A stretch of DNA of 64,000 nucleotides, from positions 372,001-436,000 of the forward strand of contig NZ_NEVS01000001.1 of assembly GCF_002261215.1 (NCBI RefSeq). The letters are read 5' to 3'. The notes beneath the pieces are model-generated. The model saw nothing but the letters and a program-made list of their open reading frames with translations, ran no database searches and had not been told where the DNA came from. Within the stretch, counting starts at the first letter, position 1. Every line of letters starts with the position of its first letter. Below are positions 17,410-28,000 of the stretch, in pieces. The DNA is from Bordetella genomosp. 11 (GTDB lineage: Bacteria > Pseudomonadota > Gammaproteobacteria > Burkholderiales > Burkholderiaceae_B). The position numbers and the translations under genes were made by a program.

Positions 17410-19272
17410 ATGCCGCACTACCGTTCCCGCACCTCCACCCACGGCCGCAACATGGCCGGCGCCCGCGCCCTCTGGCGCGCCACCGGCATGAAGGACGGCG
17501 ATTTCGGCAAGCCCATCGTCGCGGTGGTGAATTCCTTTACCCAGTTCGTCCCCGGCCACGTGCATCTGCGCGACCTTGGGGCGCTGGTCGCCGGCGAGAT
17601 CGAAAAAGCGGGCGCGGTCGCCAAGGAGTTCAACACGATCGCGGTGGACGACGGCATCGCCATGGGCCACGACGGCATGCTTTACTCGCTGCCGTCGCGG
17701 GAACTGATTGCCGACTCGGTCGAATACATGGTGAACGCCCATTGCGCGGATGCCATGGTGTGCATTTCCAACTGCGACAAGATCACCCCGGGCATGCTGA
17801 TGGCCGCGATGCGCCTGAACATCCCCGTCGTGTTCGTGTCCGGCGGTCCGATGGAGGCCGGCAAGATCAAGTCGTCGACCGACGGCAAGGTACTGGCCAA
17901 GATCGACCTGGTCGACGCCATGATCAAGGCCGCCGATCCCAAGATGTCCGATGCGGACGTCGCCGAATACGAACGCAGCGCCTGCCCCACCTGCGGCTCC
18001 TGTTCCGGTATGTTCACGGCCAATTCCATGAACTGCCTGACCGAAGCGCTGGGCCTGGCCCTGCCGGGCAACGGCACCATCGTCGCCACCCACGCCTGGC
18101 GCAAGGGCCTGTTCGAGGAAGCCGGCCGTTTGATCGTCGACCTGTGCCGCCGCTATTACGAGCAGGACGATGCCTCGGTCCTGCCCCGCAATATCGCCAC
18201 CCGCGCGGCCTTCGAAAACGCCATGACGCTGGATGTCGCCATGGGCGGGTCCACCAATACCGTGCTGCATCTGCTGGCGGCCGTGCAGGAAGCCGGGGTC
18301 GATTTCACCATGACCGACATCGACCGCATCTCGCGCCGCACGCCTTGCCTGTGCAAGGCAGCGCCGGCCACCGACAAATACCATATCGAGGACGTGCATC
18401 GTGCCGGCGGCGTCATCGGCATCCTGGGCGAACTGGCGCGTGCCAATCTGCTGGACTTGTCCGTCGGCAACGTCCATAGCGGCACCCTGGGCAAGGCGCT
18501 GGAAAAGTGGGATATCGCGGGCGGCGCGGGCGAGCAGGCGCAGAAGTTCTTCCGCGCCGCGCCCGGCGGCGTGCCGACCCAGGTCGCCTTCAGCCAGGAT
18601 GCCACCTACCTGACCCTGGACCTGGACCGCAGCAACGGCGGCATCCGCGATCTGGCCCATGCCTATTCCAAGGATGGCGGGCTGGCGGTGCTGTACGGCA
18701 ACCTGGCGGAGAAAGGTTGCATCGTCAAGACCGCGGGCGTGGACGAAAGCCAGCTGGTCTTCAAGGGCCGCGCGCGCGTTTTCGAAAGCCAGGACGCCGC
18801 GGTCGACGCCATCCTCGGTGACAAGATCGTGGCCGGCGACGTGGTGGTGATCCGCTACGAAGGCCCCAAGGGCGGTCCCGGCATGCAGGAAATGCTGTAT
18901 CCCACGTCCTATCTGAAGTCCAAGGGCCTGGGTAAATCGTGCGCGCTGTTCACGGACGGGCGTTTTTCCGGCGGTTCGTCGGGGCTGGTCATCGGCCATG
19001 CCTCGCCCGAAGCCGCCGAACGCGGCGCCATCGGCCTGGTGCATGACGGCGACGCCATTCACATCGACATTCCCAACCGCAGCATCCGCCTGGATGTCAG
19101 CGATGCCGAACTGGCGGCGCGTCGCCAGGAAATGGATAGCCGTGGCGACCAGGCCTGGAAGCCCGGCGAGCGCCAGCGCGTCGTATCGCAGGCCTTGCAG
19201 GCCTATGCCGCGCTGGCCACGTCGGCCGACCGCGGCGCCGTGCGCGACATCAGCCAGCTGACACGGCGTTGA
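17410..19272 (+). CDS. ilvD: dihydroxy-acid dehydratase IlvD
   Basis: A 620-residue iron-sulfur enzyme that dehydrates 2,3-dihydroxyisovalerate and its homologue in valine and isoleucine synthesis. Cluster cysteines are visible in [13 protein letters not shown] and [18 protein letters not shown]. Other signatures are [24 protein letters not shown] and [21 protein letters not shown]. The length equals that of the E. coli enzyme (about 616), so it is complete. It starts at the ATG at 17410 and ends before a strong bidirectional terminator. No other branched-chain genes are adjacent. Confidence 0.97.
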   Translation: MPHYRSRTSTHGRNMAGARALWRATGMKDGDFGKPIVAVVNSFTQFVPGHVHLRDLGALVAGEIEKAGAVAKEFNTIAVDDGIAMGHDGMLYSLPSRELIADSVEYMVNAHCADAMVCISNCDKITPGMLMAAMRLNIPVVFVSGGPMEAGKIKSSTDGKVLAKIDLVDAMIKAADPKMSDADVAEYERSACPTCGSCSGMFTANSMNCLTEALGLALPGNGTIVATHAWRKGLFEEAGRLIVDLCRRYYEQDDASVLPRNIATRAAFENAMTLDVAMGGSTNTVLHLLAAVQEAGVDFTMTDIDRISRRTPCLCKAAPATDKYHIEDVHRAGGVIGILGELARANLLDLSVGNVHSGTLGKALEKWDIAGGAGEQAQKFFRAAPGGVPTQVAFSQDATYLTLDLDRSNGGIRDLAHAYSKDGGLAVLYGNLAEKGCIVKTAGVDESQLVFKGRARVFESQDAAVDAILGDKIVAGDVVVIRYEGPKGGPGMQEMLYPTSYLKSKGLGKSCALFTDGRFSGGSSGLVIGHASPEAAERGAIGLVHDGDAIHIDIPNRSIRLDVSDAELAARRQEMDSRGDQAWKPGERQRVVSQALQAYAALATSADRGAVRDISQLTRR

Positions 19273-19331
19273 TCCCCGCGCGCCGGCGGCCCGTGCGGGC
19301 GGCCGGCCTTCCCCGCCAACGGGGTGCGCAT

Positions 19332-19369
19332 CATGAAAAAACCGCCCGGACCCGGGCGGTTTTTTCATG
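19332..19369. terminator. bidirectional intrinsic terminator between ilvD and the MFS gene
   Basis: A perfect 17-bp inverted repeat with a 4-base loop: the arms contain CATGAAAAAACCGCCCG and its reverse complement. The GC-rich core flanked by A6 and T6 gives a U-tract on both strands, so it can stop transcription of ilvD and of the convergent MFS gene alike. Confidence 0.93.
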
Positions 19370-19402
19370 CGCTCGCGCCAGCCGGCGCGCGGGCGGTCCC
19401 GC

Positions 19403-20587
19403 TTATAGGCATTCGGATGCAGGCTGGCCCGCCAGTGCCGGCCGTACCCTGCGATCCAGCCGCCAGCTGGCCAGCGCCACCAGCAATCCACCCGCCGTCA
19501 TCAGGCTGGCCACCCACGGCAAGGCGGCCAATCCCGGGCCATGGTCGATGGTGACGCCGCCCACCCAGGCGCCCGCCGCATTGCCCAGATTGAAGGCCGC
19601 GATATTGAAGGCCGAGGCCAGGTTGGGCGCGCCGGAGGCTTTTTCGAGCACCCGCATCTGCAAGGGCGGCACCGTGGCGAATCCCGCCGCGCCCAGCAAG
19701 CCGACGGTAATCGCCGCCGCGATCTGCGAATGGACGGTGAACGCGAACACCGCCTGCAGCAGGGCCAGGATCAACAGCGTGCCGATCAGCGTCGGCATCA
19801 GGCGGCGGTCGGCGAACTTGCCGCCCAGCGTGTTGCCGATTACCAGGCCCACGCCGAACAGCAGCAGAATGGGCGAGACCGCGGCATCCGGGAAGCCCGC
19901 CAGCTGCGTCAGGAGGGGCGCGATATAGGTAAAGGCCGCGAATACCCCGCCGAAGCCCAGTACCGTCATCAGGAAGCCCAGCAGCACCTGCGGCCGGACC
20001 AGGGTGCGCAGTTCCTGGCCGAAATGGGCACGGTGCTCGTCACGGCTGCGCGGCACCAGCAGGGCAATGGCGGCCATGGCGATGATGCCTATGGCCGTCA
20101 CCGCCCAGAACGTGCTGCGCCAGCCGAAGTGCTGGCCCAGCCAGGTCCCCAGCGGCACGCCCATCACGTTGGCCAGCGTCAGGCCGGTAAACATCAGGGC
20201 GATGGCCGAAGCCTTCTTGTCCGCGGCGACCAGGCCGGTGGCCACCACCGAACCGATGCCGAAGAAGGCGCCGTGCGCGAAAGAGGTCAATACGCGCGCG
20301 GCCATCAGCGTCCCGTACCCCGGTGCCACCGCGCAGGCCAGGTTGCCCACGGTGAAAAGCAGCATCAGCCCCAGCAGCACGGTCTTGCGTTGCAGGCGCG
20401 ACATCAAAGGCGTGACGATGGGGGCGCCGACGAAGACGCCCAGCGCATAGCCGGTCACCAGCAGCCCGGCCGTGGACAGGCCGACGCCCAGGTCGGCGGA
20501 CAATTCGGGCAGCAGGCCCATGATGACGAATTCCGTGGTCCCGATGCCGAAGGCACCCGCGGCAAGCGCCCATAAGGCGATAGGCAT
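19403..20587 (-). CDS. MFS transporter, DHA1 family (AraJ/NepI-like exporter)
   Basis: A 394-residue protein with about 12 hydrophobic segments. The first helix has GAFGIGTTEFVIMGLLPELSADL, the hallmark of the DHA1 arabinose/purine-efflux group (AraJ, YdhP, NepI), followed by STAGLLVTGYALGVFVGAPIVTP and ASAIALMFTGLTLANVMGVPLGTWLG. These act as proton-driven exporters of sugars, nucleosides or drugs in the inner membrane. It stands alone, with the shared terminator at its 3' end. The substrate cannot be predicted. Confidence 0.9.
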   Translation of the reverse strand: MPIALWALAAGAFGIGTTEFVIMGLLPELSADLGVGLSTAGLLVTGYALGVFVGAPIVTPLMSRLQRKTVLLGLMLLFTVGNLACAVAPGYGTLMAARVLTSFAHGAFFGIGSVVATGLVAADKKASAIALMFTGLTLANVMGVPLGTWLGQHFGWRSTFWAVTAIGIIAMAAIALLVPRSRDEHRAHFGQELRTLVRPQVLLGFLMTVLGFGGVFAAFTYIAPLLTQLAGFPDAAVSPILLLFGVGLVIGNTLGGKFADRRLMPTLIGTLLILALLQAVFAFTVHSQIAAAITVGLLGAAGFATVPPLQMRVLEKASGAPNLASAFNIAAFNLGNAAGAWVGGVTIDHGPGLAALPWVASLMTAGGLLVALASWRLDRRVRPALAGQPASECL

Positions 20588-20737
20588 TTCAGTTCCCGCA
20601 AATGGTTTGGAAGCGCGTATTTTGCGCGCCGGTCAACCGCGGAAACAGCCCGTCAAGGACAAAGGACTTGTACGCGCAGCGCAAAAATCGTCGCCAGGCG
20701 CGCGCGCGTGCAAGGAATGACGCCGCAGGGGGCAGCG

Positions 20738-22075
20738 TCAGAGATAGCCTTGTTCCATCTCGCGCCGGAACTGCAGCGCCTCCCGCGCTTCGTCATAGTC
20801 CACGTCCGACCATTTCAGTGCCTGCGTGGCCCGGACGGGATTCTTCAGCTTGACGTCGTGCGCCAGGCCCAGCGGCAGGTAGCCGCCTTCCACGGAGTCG
20901 CGCGCCGGCATCAGGCGGCCATACACGGTATAGCCGCCTTCGCCGTCCAGTATCTGGCCGGGCTTCATATCGCGCTTGGCCGTGGCCACGACGTCGCCGT
21001 GCCAGCCGGTGGGCGCGCCGGTCGGTTCGCGGCGCAGCGCGACGCTGGCCACGCTGATGCCCAGTTCCATTCCCATCAGGTGGTAGGGCTTGTACATGGC
21101 GGAATAGTTGCCGGTCGGGTCGGTGACCACGCCGTATTCCTTGAAGCAGCGCCGGACATAGTCGCTGTCGGCCGCGATGACCACGTACACGCCCCAGCGC
21201 AGGTCGCGGTACACCGGCCGGCCGTCGCGCTCGAGCGAGGACACGACTTCCACCTGCCCGCGGTGATGCAGCGTGCCGCCGTCGTCGCGCGGCCGCAGCA
21301 CCCGGGCAAGGTCATCCACGCCGCAGGGCGGGAAATGCAGGCCGGAAGGCGCGGGCAGCAGGCCCGTCGAATTGGAGACCGCCGCCATTTCGATCGCGCT
21401 CTTGGTGCCGTCCAGGAAACTGTTGAACATCTGCGCGTTGAAATCGCCAGCCGCGACCATTTCCGGCGTGAAGCCGTAGTAGGGCCAAACCGTGTCCGGG
21501 GTGGAAGTGTGGAAGGCGGGCAGGTATTTGGTGCCCTTGCCGGCCGCGATGACCTCGAAACCGCTGGCCCGCGCCCAATCCACCATCTCGCAGATCAGGG
21601 CGGGCTGGTCGCCGTAGGCAAGCGAATAGACGATGCCGGCCTCTCGCGCCCGGCGCGCGAGCAAGGGCCCGGCCAATGCATCGGCCTCGACGGTGACCAT
21701 GATGATGTGCTTGCCGTGTTCGCAACAAGCCAGCGCGTGGCGTATGCCGGCCGCCGCGCTGCCGCAGGCATCGATGACGACGTCGATTTCCGGATGCGCG
21801 ATGATGGCCAACGCGTCCTCCGCGCAGTAAACGCTGCCGTTGCGGCACGCTTCGCCGATGGACGCGGCCTGCAGCGCCGTGGCGGGCCAGCCGACCTTGG
21901 TCAGTGCCGCGCGTGCCGATGCGGGCTTGAGATCGGCCACCGCCACCAGGCGCATGCCGGAGGTGCGACGTGCCTGGCTGAGAAACATGGATCCGAACTT
22001 GCCGGCACCGATCAGGGCGATGCGTATCGGCTTGCCGTCGGCTTCTCGTTGCTTGAGCATGCGGTGAAGGTTCAT
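20738..22075 (-). CDS. NAD(P)-dependent oxidoreductase with C-terminal SAF domain
   Basis: A 445-residue protein. Residues about 18-150 form a Rossmann domain (IRIALIGAGKFGSMFLSQARR, then IDVVIDACGSAAAGIRHALACCEHGKHIIMVTVEAD) of the homoserine-dehydrogenase type. The middle part is the catalytic-domain-like region (FNAQMFNSFLDGTKSAIEMAAVSN). The C-terminus is an SAF domain (VVATAKRDMKPGQILDGEGGYTVYG). Proteins of this architecture are often encoded near sugar-acid or polyol catabolism genes. None is adjacent here, so the substrate is unknown. The downstream MFS gene on the same strand is 150 bases away. Confidence 0.8.
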   Translation of the reverse strand: MNLHRMLKQREADGKPIRIALIGAGKFGSMFLSQARRTSGMRLVAVADLKPASARAALTKVGWPATALQAASIGEACRNGSVYCAEDALAIIAHPEIDVVIDACGSAAAGIRHALACCEHGKHIIMVTVEADALAGPLLARRAREAGIVYSLAYGDQPALICEMVDWARASGFEVIAAGKGTKYLPAFHTSTPDTVWPYYGFTPEMVAAGDFNAQMFNSFLDGTKSAIEMAAVSNSTGLLPAPSGLHFPPCGVDDLARVLRPRDDGGTLHHRGQVEVVSSLERDGRPVYRDLRWGVYVVIAADSDYVRRCFKEYGVVTDPTGNYSAMYKPYHLMGMELGISVASVALRREPTGAPTGWHGDVVATAKRDMKPGQILDGEGGYTVYGRLMPARDSVEGGYLPLGLAHDVKLKNPVRATQALKWSDVDYDEAREALQFRREMEQGYL

Positions 22076-22186
22076 CCCTGTCTCCTGTCGCCCCCGTTGG
22101 CGGTCCGGTCAGCTTACCGCAGGCGGACACGGCCGCGGCGGGCGGTGTCACGCGAATATCGCGCTTTAAGGCATTTGGCGGGCGCT

Positions 22187-22747
22187 TCAGCCATCCGCGC
22201 GATAGAGTTCGCCACCCAGCACATTGCGCCAGTTCGCCCAGGAGAGACGCGGCTTGTCCGTCACATGCCGGTTATACGGCGCGTCGTACACGATGTGCCG
22301 CCAGCGGGGGCGGGCGGCGCCTTCGATGGCCGGCCGGTCGTCGATCAGGATGTCGCCCTGCACCAATGTCTTGTCGCGCGTCAGGATCAAGCGCTCCGTC
22401 CAGGGCCGCCCCAGGTGCCGTTCCACCCATTGGTATTTTTCCGCGACGCAGTTCTCGTACTGGCGCAGGGGCGAGCTGCAGATGCGGACATCCATGCCCA
22501 GCCCGGCCAGCTCGCGCAGGGCTTCCAGGGCGCCCGGCACGGGCGGCAGGTTCCGGATGAATCCGGGGGCGGTGTACAGCGCTTCGGCGCGGGGCCGCAG
22601 TTCGGCGGGATAGTCCTCCAGGATGTGGAAAGACTTGCGCTGCTCGAATTCCACCGGCGCGATGTCCGGATGCGCATCGCGCCAGGCCGCGATGAAGGCG
22701 TTCTCGAAATCGGCGAGTACGCCGTCTTGATCGATCAGGATAAGCAT
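22187..22747 (-). CDS. 5'(3')-deoxyribonucleotidase-like HAD phosphatase (NT5C family)
   Basis: A 186-residue HAD-superfamily protein. It begins MLILIDQDGVLADFE, where DQDGV is the nucleophile and acid/base aspartate motif of NT5C-type 5'-nucleotidases. ICSSPLRQYENCVAEKYQWVERHLG gives motif II and the capping part, and DILIDDRPAIEGA gives motif IV. It removes phosphate from (deoxy)nucleoside monophosphates. The ATG at 22747 is chosen because it places the catalytic Asp near the N-terminus as in the family. It lies 52 bases after thpR on the same strand. Confidence 0.88.
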   Translation of the reverse strand: MLILIDQDGVLADFENAFIAAWRDAHPDIAPVEFEQRKSFHILEDYPAELRPRAEALYTAPGFIRNLPPVPGALEALRELAGLGMDVRICSSPLRQYENCVAEKYQWVERHLGRPWTERLILTRDKTLVQGDILIDDRPAIEGAARPRWRHIVYDAPYNRHVTDKPRLSWANWRNVLGGELYRADG

Positions 22748-22799
22748 GGTCCCGCGCGAAAGGGCTTCTAGGGCGACTATTGTGCCTGACGCCGCGGCG

Positions 22800-23381
22800 C
22801 TAGACGCGGGTCGAGGCCACGATGCGATAGCGCCCGGAGCCGTTCTGCACGGACGCCACCAGCACATATCGGTCGTAGCGCCAGGCGATCGCAGGGGGCG
22901 CGTGCGCCGGCAATTCCCGTGTGTCCGCGTTGCGCAACAACGTAACGTGGGGGCGGAAATGCGGTTCCGGCTGCGCCGGATGCAGGCCGCGCACCCAGTC
23001 CCACAGGCGCCGGTGTTCAGTCTCCAGCCGCGCGGCACCCTCGTCGGCCTGGCCGTTGTCCGCATCCGCCGGTCCCGCCCATACGATGCGTGGGCGAGGG
23101 AAGGCGCCATAGCGGCTCAGGATGACCGTACCCGGTTCGATGTGCCTGGACTGTGTTTCCGCGATCAGCGGGGCCAGCAGGTCCGGCGGGGTGTCGCCCA
23201 GGAAGCCCAGCGTCAGGTGCAGCGTATCCGGCCGCATGATGCGGCCGCCGCACGTGGCATGGGCACGCGTCGCCCATGCGCCCAGGGTGCGTACCGTGGC
23301 CGCGTCCGGCCATAGCGCGAAGAACAGGCGGACGGGCGCGGCGGGCGGATCGGCTTGGGGCGGAGCGGGCGTGGATGGCAT
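22800..23381 (-). CDS. thpR: RNA 2',3'-cyclic phosphodiesterase ThpR (LigT family)
   Basis: A 193-residue 2H phosphoesterase. Both catalytic HxT motifs are present: HLTLGFLGD and HVTLLRNAD. RLFFALWPDAATV at the start of the fold is also typical. The family hydrolyses 2',3'-cyclic phosphates at RNA ends and can ligate 2'-5' RNA in vitro. The chosen ATG at 23381 gives family length. It is odd that this start lies only 3 bases from the U-tract of the efflux-operon terminator and lacks a Shine-Dalgarno sequence, so initiation may be leaderless or inefficient. Confidence 0.88.
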   Translation of the reverse strand: MPSTPAPPQADPPAAPVRLFFALWPDAATVRTLGAWATRAHATCGGRIMRPDTLHLTLGFLGDTPPDLLAPLIAETQSRHIEPGTVILSRYGAFPRPRIVWAGPADADNGQADEGAARLETEHRRLWDWVRGLHPAQPEPHFRPHVTLLRNADTRELPAHAPPAIAWRYDRYVLVASVQNGSGRYRIVASTRV

Positions 23382-23384
23382 GGC

Positions 23385-23417
23385 GAAAAAAAAGGGGGGC
23401 TCGAAAGAGGCCCCCCA
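23385..23417 (-). terminator. intrinsic terminator of the RND efflux operon
   Basis: On the minus strand a G6/C6 stem with extra CTC/GAG pairs and a TTTC loop is followed by an uninterrupted run of nine T. It lies 15 bases past the stop codon of the outer-membrane-factor gene and is the natural end of that operon transcript. Confidence 0.93.
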
Positions 23418-23431
23418 GTTTGCCATCCGCG

Positions 23432-24997
23432 TCAGCGCTGCGCCACGGGTCGGACCGGCGCCACCGGCATGGGCTTGTCCGCGGCACCGGCGTCGCCGGC
23501 GGGCGGGTTGCCCGCCTGCTGAGCCTGGGGCAGACCCAGGTCCCAGCCGCCGCCCAGCGCACGGATCAAATTGACCGTGGAGCGCGCCCGCTCGCCATCC
23601 AGCTGCACCGAGACGCGCTGCTGCGTCAGCACCGTGCGGTCCGAGTCGATCACGTCCAGGTAGCTGATGGAGCCTTCCTTGTACTGCGTGTGCGACAACT
23701 GCGCGGCGCGGGAGGATGCCTGCACGGCGCGATCCTGGGCCTGTGTCTGCTGATCCAGGATGCGCAGGTTGGCCAGGTTGTCCTCGACTTCGCGGAAGGC
23801 GCCCAGTACCGACTGGCGGTAGTTCGCGACGTCCTCTTCGTAGACGGCGCGGGCGCGATCCAGGCCGGCCTGCCGGCGTCCCGCGTCGAAAATCGGCAGG
23901 CTCAGCATGGCACCGGTCAGCGGGCCCAGCAGGAAGGTGCGGCTGGACCATTCGAACAGGTTGCCCAGCTCGGACGATTCATAGCCCGCGTAGCCGGTGA
24001 TGTTCAGCTGCGGAAAGAACGCCGCGCGCGCGGCGCCGATGCGGTCGTTGGCCGCGGCCATGGCGCGTTCGGCCGCGGCAATGTCGGGCCGGCGTTCCAG
24101 CAGCGAGGACGGCAACCCGGCCGGCACGGTGATCGCGATGCGCGCCAGCGGATTGGGCGGCAGCGTGAATTCGGCCGGTGCCTTGCCCAGCAGTACCGCC
24201 AGGGCGTGCTCGGACGCCGCACGGCGGCGGTCGATGCCCAGCGCTTCCGACTGGGCGGATGCCAGTTCCGAACGCGCGCGGGCCACGTCCAGCTCGCTGA
24301 TATCGCCTTCCTTGTAGCGCCGTTCGATCAGGTCCAGCGTCTGCTGGCGCAATTCCAGCGTGCGTACATAGATTTGCCGTTCGGCATCCAGTTCGCGGAC
24401 GATGTAGTAGTTCTCGGCCACATCGGCCTGCAGCGCCAGTTGTACCGACCGCAACAGCGCTTCGCTCTGCTGCGCGTCGGCGGTGGCGGCATCGACGGTG
24501 GACGATACCCGGCCGAACAGGTCGGCCTCGTACGAGACGCCCAACTGCCCGCGCCACAGCGTGCCACTGGTGGCGGGGCCGTCGTCGGGCAGGCCCTGCG
24601 ATGCCGGCGAGGCGCGCTGCCGCGTCGGGCCGAAGTTCGCCGTGACTTCCGGGAACAGGGCCGAACTCGTCTGGCGTTGCAGCGCGCGGGCCTGCGCGAG
24701 CCGCGCCACGGCGGCCTTCAGGCTCTGGTTGGCCTCGGCGGCCTGGCTTTCCAGGGCGTTCAGCGTGTCATCGCCGAACACCTTCCACCATTCGCCGCGC
24801 AGCATGTCTTCGGACGGCTGGGCGGTCTTCCATTGGCCGGCCTCCTGCGGGGGCAGCGCCTCCTTGAAGGCCGCCGTCACGGGCGCCGTGGGACGCTGGT
24901 AATCCGGCGTCAGCGAGCAGCCCGCCAGGATCGTCGCGACCAGGGCCGACAACGCGAAGCGGTTCAGGGTTTTCATGCGGGACTTCATGTCTGTCAT
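23432..24997 (-). CDS. efflux outer-membrane factor lipoprotein (OprM/NodT family)
   Basis: A 521-residue TolC-like channel. The lipoprotein signal ends at LAGCS, making Cys27 the lipid-attached residue if the first ATG is used. The mature protein shows two repeated halves with the TolC-type signatures YEADLFGRVSSTVDAATADAQ and LNITGYAGYESSELG. SLPIFDAGRRQAGLDRARAVYEEDVANYRQSVLGAFREVEDNLA follows in shorter blocks. It forms the outer-membrane exit duct of the tripartite pump. It is the last gene of the operon, 10 bases after the permease gene, and is followed by a strong terminator. The start could also be the ATG at 24988. Confidence 0.95.
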   Translation of the reverse strand: MTDMKSRMKTLNRFALSALVATILAGCSLTPDYQRPTAPVTAAFKEALPPQEAGQWKTAQPSEDMLRGEWWKVFGDDTLNALESQAAEANQSLKAAVARLAQARALQRQTSSALFPEVTANFGPTRQRASPASQGLPDDGPATSGTLWRGQLGVSYEADLFGRVSSTVDAATADAQQSEALLRSVQLALQADVAENYYIVRELDAERQIYVRTLELRQQTLDLIERRYKEGDISELDVARARSELASAQSEALGIDRRRAASEHALAVLLGKAPAEFTLPPNPLARIAITVPAGLPSSLLERRPDIAAAERAMAAANDRIGAARAAFFPQLNITGYAGYESSELGNLFEWSSRTFLLGPLTGAMLSLPIFDAGRRQAGLDRARAVYEEDVANYRQSVLGAFREVEDNLANLRILDQQTQAQDRAVQASSRAAQLSHTQYKEGSISYLDVIDSDRTVLTQQRVSVQLDGERARSTVNLIRALGGGWDLGLPQAQQAGNPPAGDAGAADKPMPVAPVRPVAQR

Positions 24998-25007
24998 CCA
25001 GTTCGAT

Positions 25008-28000
25008 TTATTCGGCGCCGGGCACGGGGTGGCCGTGAGCCTGGGATTGGCCGTGCGGCGCGGTCGCGGGGGCCTCGTGCCTGCCGGCCGAGTGCAGCTT
25101 GCGCGGATTGATGGAGCGCAGCGTGACGTAGAAAACCGGTGTCAGGAACAACCCGAACAAGGTCACGCCCAGCATGCCGAAGAACACCGCGATACCCATG
25201 GCGTGGCGCATTTCGGAACCGGCGCCCGAGGAATACACCAGCGGCACCACGCCCATGATGAAGGCGATCGACGTCATCAGGATGGGGCGCAGACGCAGGC
25301 GGCAGGCTTCCACGGCGGCATCGAAGGCGCTGCGGCCCTGCATTTCCAGTTCGCGGGCGAATTCCACGATCAGGATGGCGTTCTTGCATGCCAGCCCCAC
25401 CAGCACCATCAGGCCGATCTGCGTGAAGATGTTGTTATCCCCGCGTGTCAGCCACACGCCCGCCAGTGCCGCCAGGATGCTCATGGGCACGATCAGGATC
25501 ACGGCCAGCGGCAGCGTCAGGCTTTCATACATCGCGGCCAGCACCAGGAACACCAGCAGCACGCTGATCGGGAACACCCAGATGCCCGCGTTGCCGGCCA
25601 GGATCTGCTGGTAGGTCAGGTCGGTCCACTCGAACTTGATGCCGCGCGGCAGGGTCTGCGCCGCGATGCGTTCGGCGGCTTCCTTGGCCTGGTCGGACGA
25701 ATAGCCCGGCGCCGGCCCGCCGTTGATGTCGGCGGCGGTGTAGCCGTTGTAGCGAACCACCATCTCAGGCCCGTAGGTCTGCGACACGCGCACCAGCGAG
25801 GACAGCGGCACCATGTCGCCGGCTGCGTTGCGCGTCTTCAGCAGGCCGATGTCCTCGGGCCGGGCGCGAAAGGGCGCATCCGCCTGGGCGCGTACCTGGA
25901 ATACCCGGCCGAAACGGTTGAAGTCGTTCACGTACAGCGAGCCCAGATAGATCTGCATGGTGTCGAAGACGTCCGTCACCTTCACGCCCAGCTGCTTGGC
26001 CTTCACGCGGTCCAGGTCCACGTCCAGCTGCGGCACGTTGATCTGGTAATTGGAGAACGACGGGCCCAGTTCGGGCGCTTTGGCGGCCGCCGCGACGAAG
26101 GCCTGCGTGGCGCGGTCCAGCGCTTCGTAGCCCAGCGCGGCGCGGTCCTCGATCTGCAGCTTGAAACCGCCCAGCGTGCCCAGGCCCATCACCGGCGGGG
26201 GCGGGAACACCGCGATGAAGGCGTCCTTCACCGCGCCGAACTTCTGGTTCAGGGATGCCGCGATCTTGTCCGCCGGCAAGCCGTCGCGGACACGCTCGTC
26301 GAAGGGCTTGAGGGTGACGAAGACGATGCCGGCGCTGGAACTGTTGGTGAAGCCGTTGATCGACAGCCCCGGGAAAGACACGGCGTGATCCACGCCGGGT
26401 TCCTTCATGGCGATGTCGCCCATGCGGCGGATCACGTCTTCCGTGCGGTCCAGCGAGGCGCCGGTGGGCAATTGGGCGAAGCCCACCAGATATTGCTTGT
26501 CCTGCGCCGGCACGAAGCCGCCGGGCACGATGTACGAGATGCCCACGGTGGCTGCCAGCAGCAACGCGTACACCAGCAGGCTGGCGGACTTGCGCTTCAT
26601 GACGCCGCCGACGTTGCTGGAATAGCCCTCCGATGCGCGGTTGAACACCCGGTTGAACCAGGCGAAGAACCGTCCCAGCACCTTGTTCATCGCGCGCGTC
26701 AGCCAGTCCGGTTCGGCGTCATGGCTTTTCAGCAGCAGCGCGGCCAGGGCCGGCGACAGCGTCAGCGAGTTGAAGGCCGAGATCACGGTGGAGATCGTGA
26801 TCGTCATGGCGAACTGCTTGTAGAACTGTCCGGTCAGGCCGGTCATGAAGGCCAGCGGCACGAACACCGCCGCCAGCGTTGCCGCGATGGCGATGATGGG
26901 GCCGCTGACTTCCCGCATCGCGCGGTAGGTCGCCTCGCGTGGCGTCAAGCCGGCGGCGATATTCCGTTCGACGTTCTCCACCACCACGATCGCATCGTCC
27001 ACGACGATCCCGATGGCCAGCACCATGCCGAACAGCGACAGCGCGTTGATCGAATAGCCGAAGGCGAGCAGCAGCGAGAATGTCCCGATGATGGACACCG
27101 GTACGGCCAGCAGCGGGATCAGCGACGCGCGCCAGGTTTGCAGGAACACGATGACCACGATCACGACCAGCGCGATCGCCTCGAGCAGGGTATGCACCAC
27201 CGCTTCGATACTGGCACGGACGAATTGCGTGGGGTCGTACACCACGTCGTACTTCACCGACGGCGGGAAATCCGCCGACAGTTCCTTCATCGCTTCGCGG
27301 ACTTGCTTGGAGACGTCCAGGGCGTTCGCGCCCGGCGCCTGCATGATGCCCAGCGCCACGGCCGGCTTGTTGTCCAGCAGCGAGCGCAGTCCGTATTCGG
27401 CCGCGTCCAGTTCGACGCGCGCGACGTCGCCCAGTCGCACCACGCCGCCGTCCGGCGAGGTCTTCAGGACGATATCGCGAAACTCTTGTTCGCTGGTCAG
27501 GCGGCCCTGCGTGTTGACGTTCAATTGCAGCGGCACGTTCGGCAGCGTGGGCGAAGCGCCGATCACGCCGGCCGCCACCTGCACGTTCTGCTCGCGGATC
27601 GCGGCGATGACGTCGCTGGCGGTCATGCCCATCTGGGCGACTTTCTGCGGATCCAGCCAGATGCGCATGGAATAGTCGCCGGAACCCCACAGCTGCACAT
27701 CCCCGACGCCGGAAATCCGGGCCAGCCGGTCCTTCACGTTCAGTACCGCGTAGTTGCGCAGGTACGTCATGTCGTAGCGGTTGTCGGGCGAGATCAGGTG
27801 CACCACCAGCGTCAGCGTCGGCGAGCTCTTGGCGGTGGTCACGCCCAGGCGCTGTACGTCGTCGGGCAGGCGCGGCAGCGCCTGCGACACGCGGTTCTGC
27901 ACCAGCTGCTGCGCCTTGTCCGGATCCACGCCCAGCTTGAAGTAGACCGTCAGCGTCATATTGCCGTCGCTGTTGGCCTGCGCCTGCATGTACAGCATGT

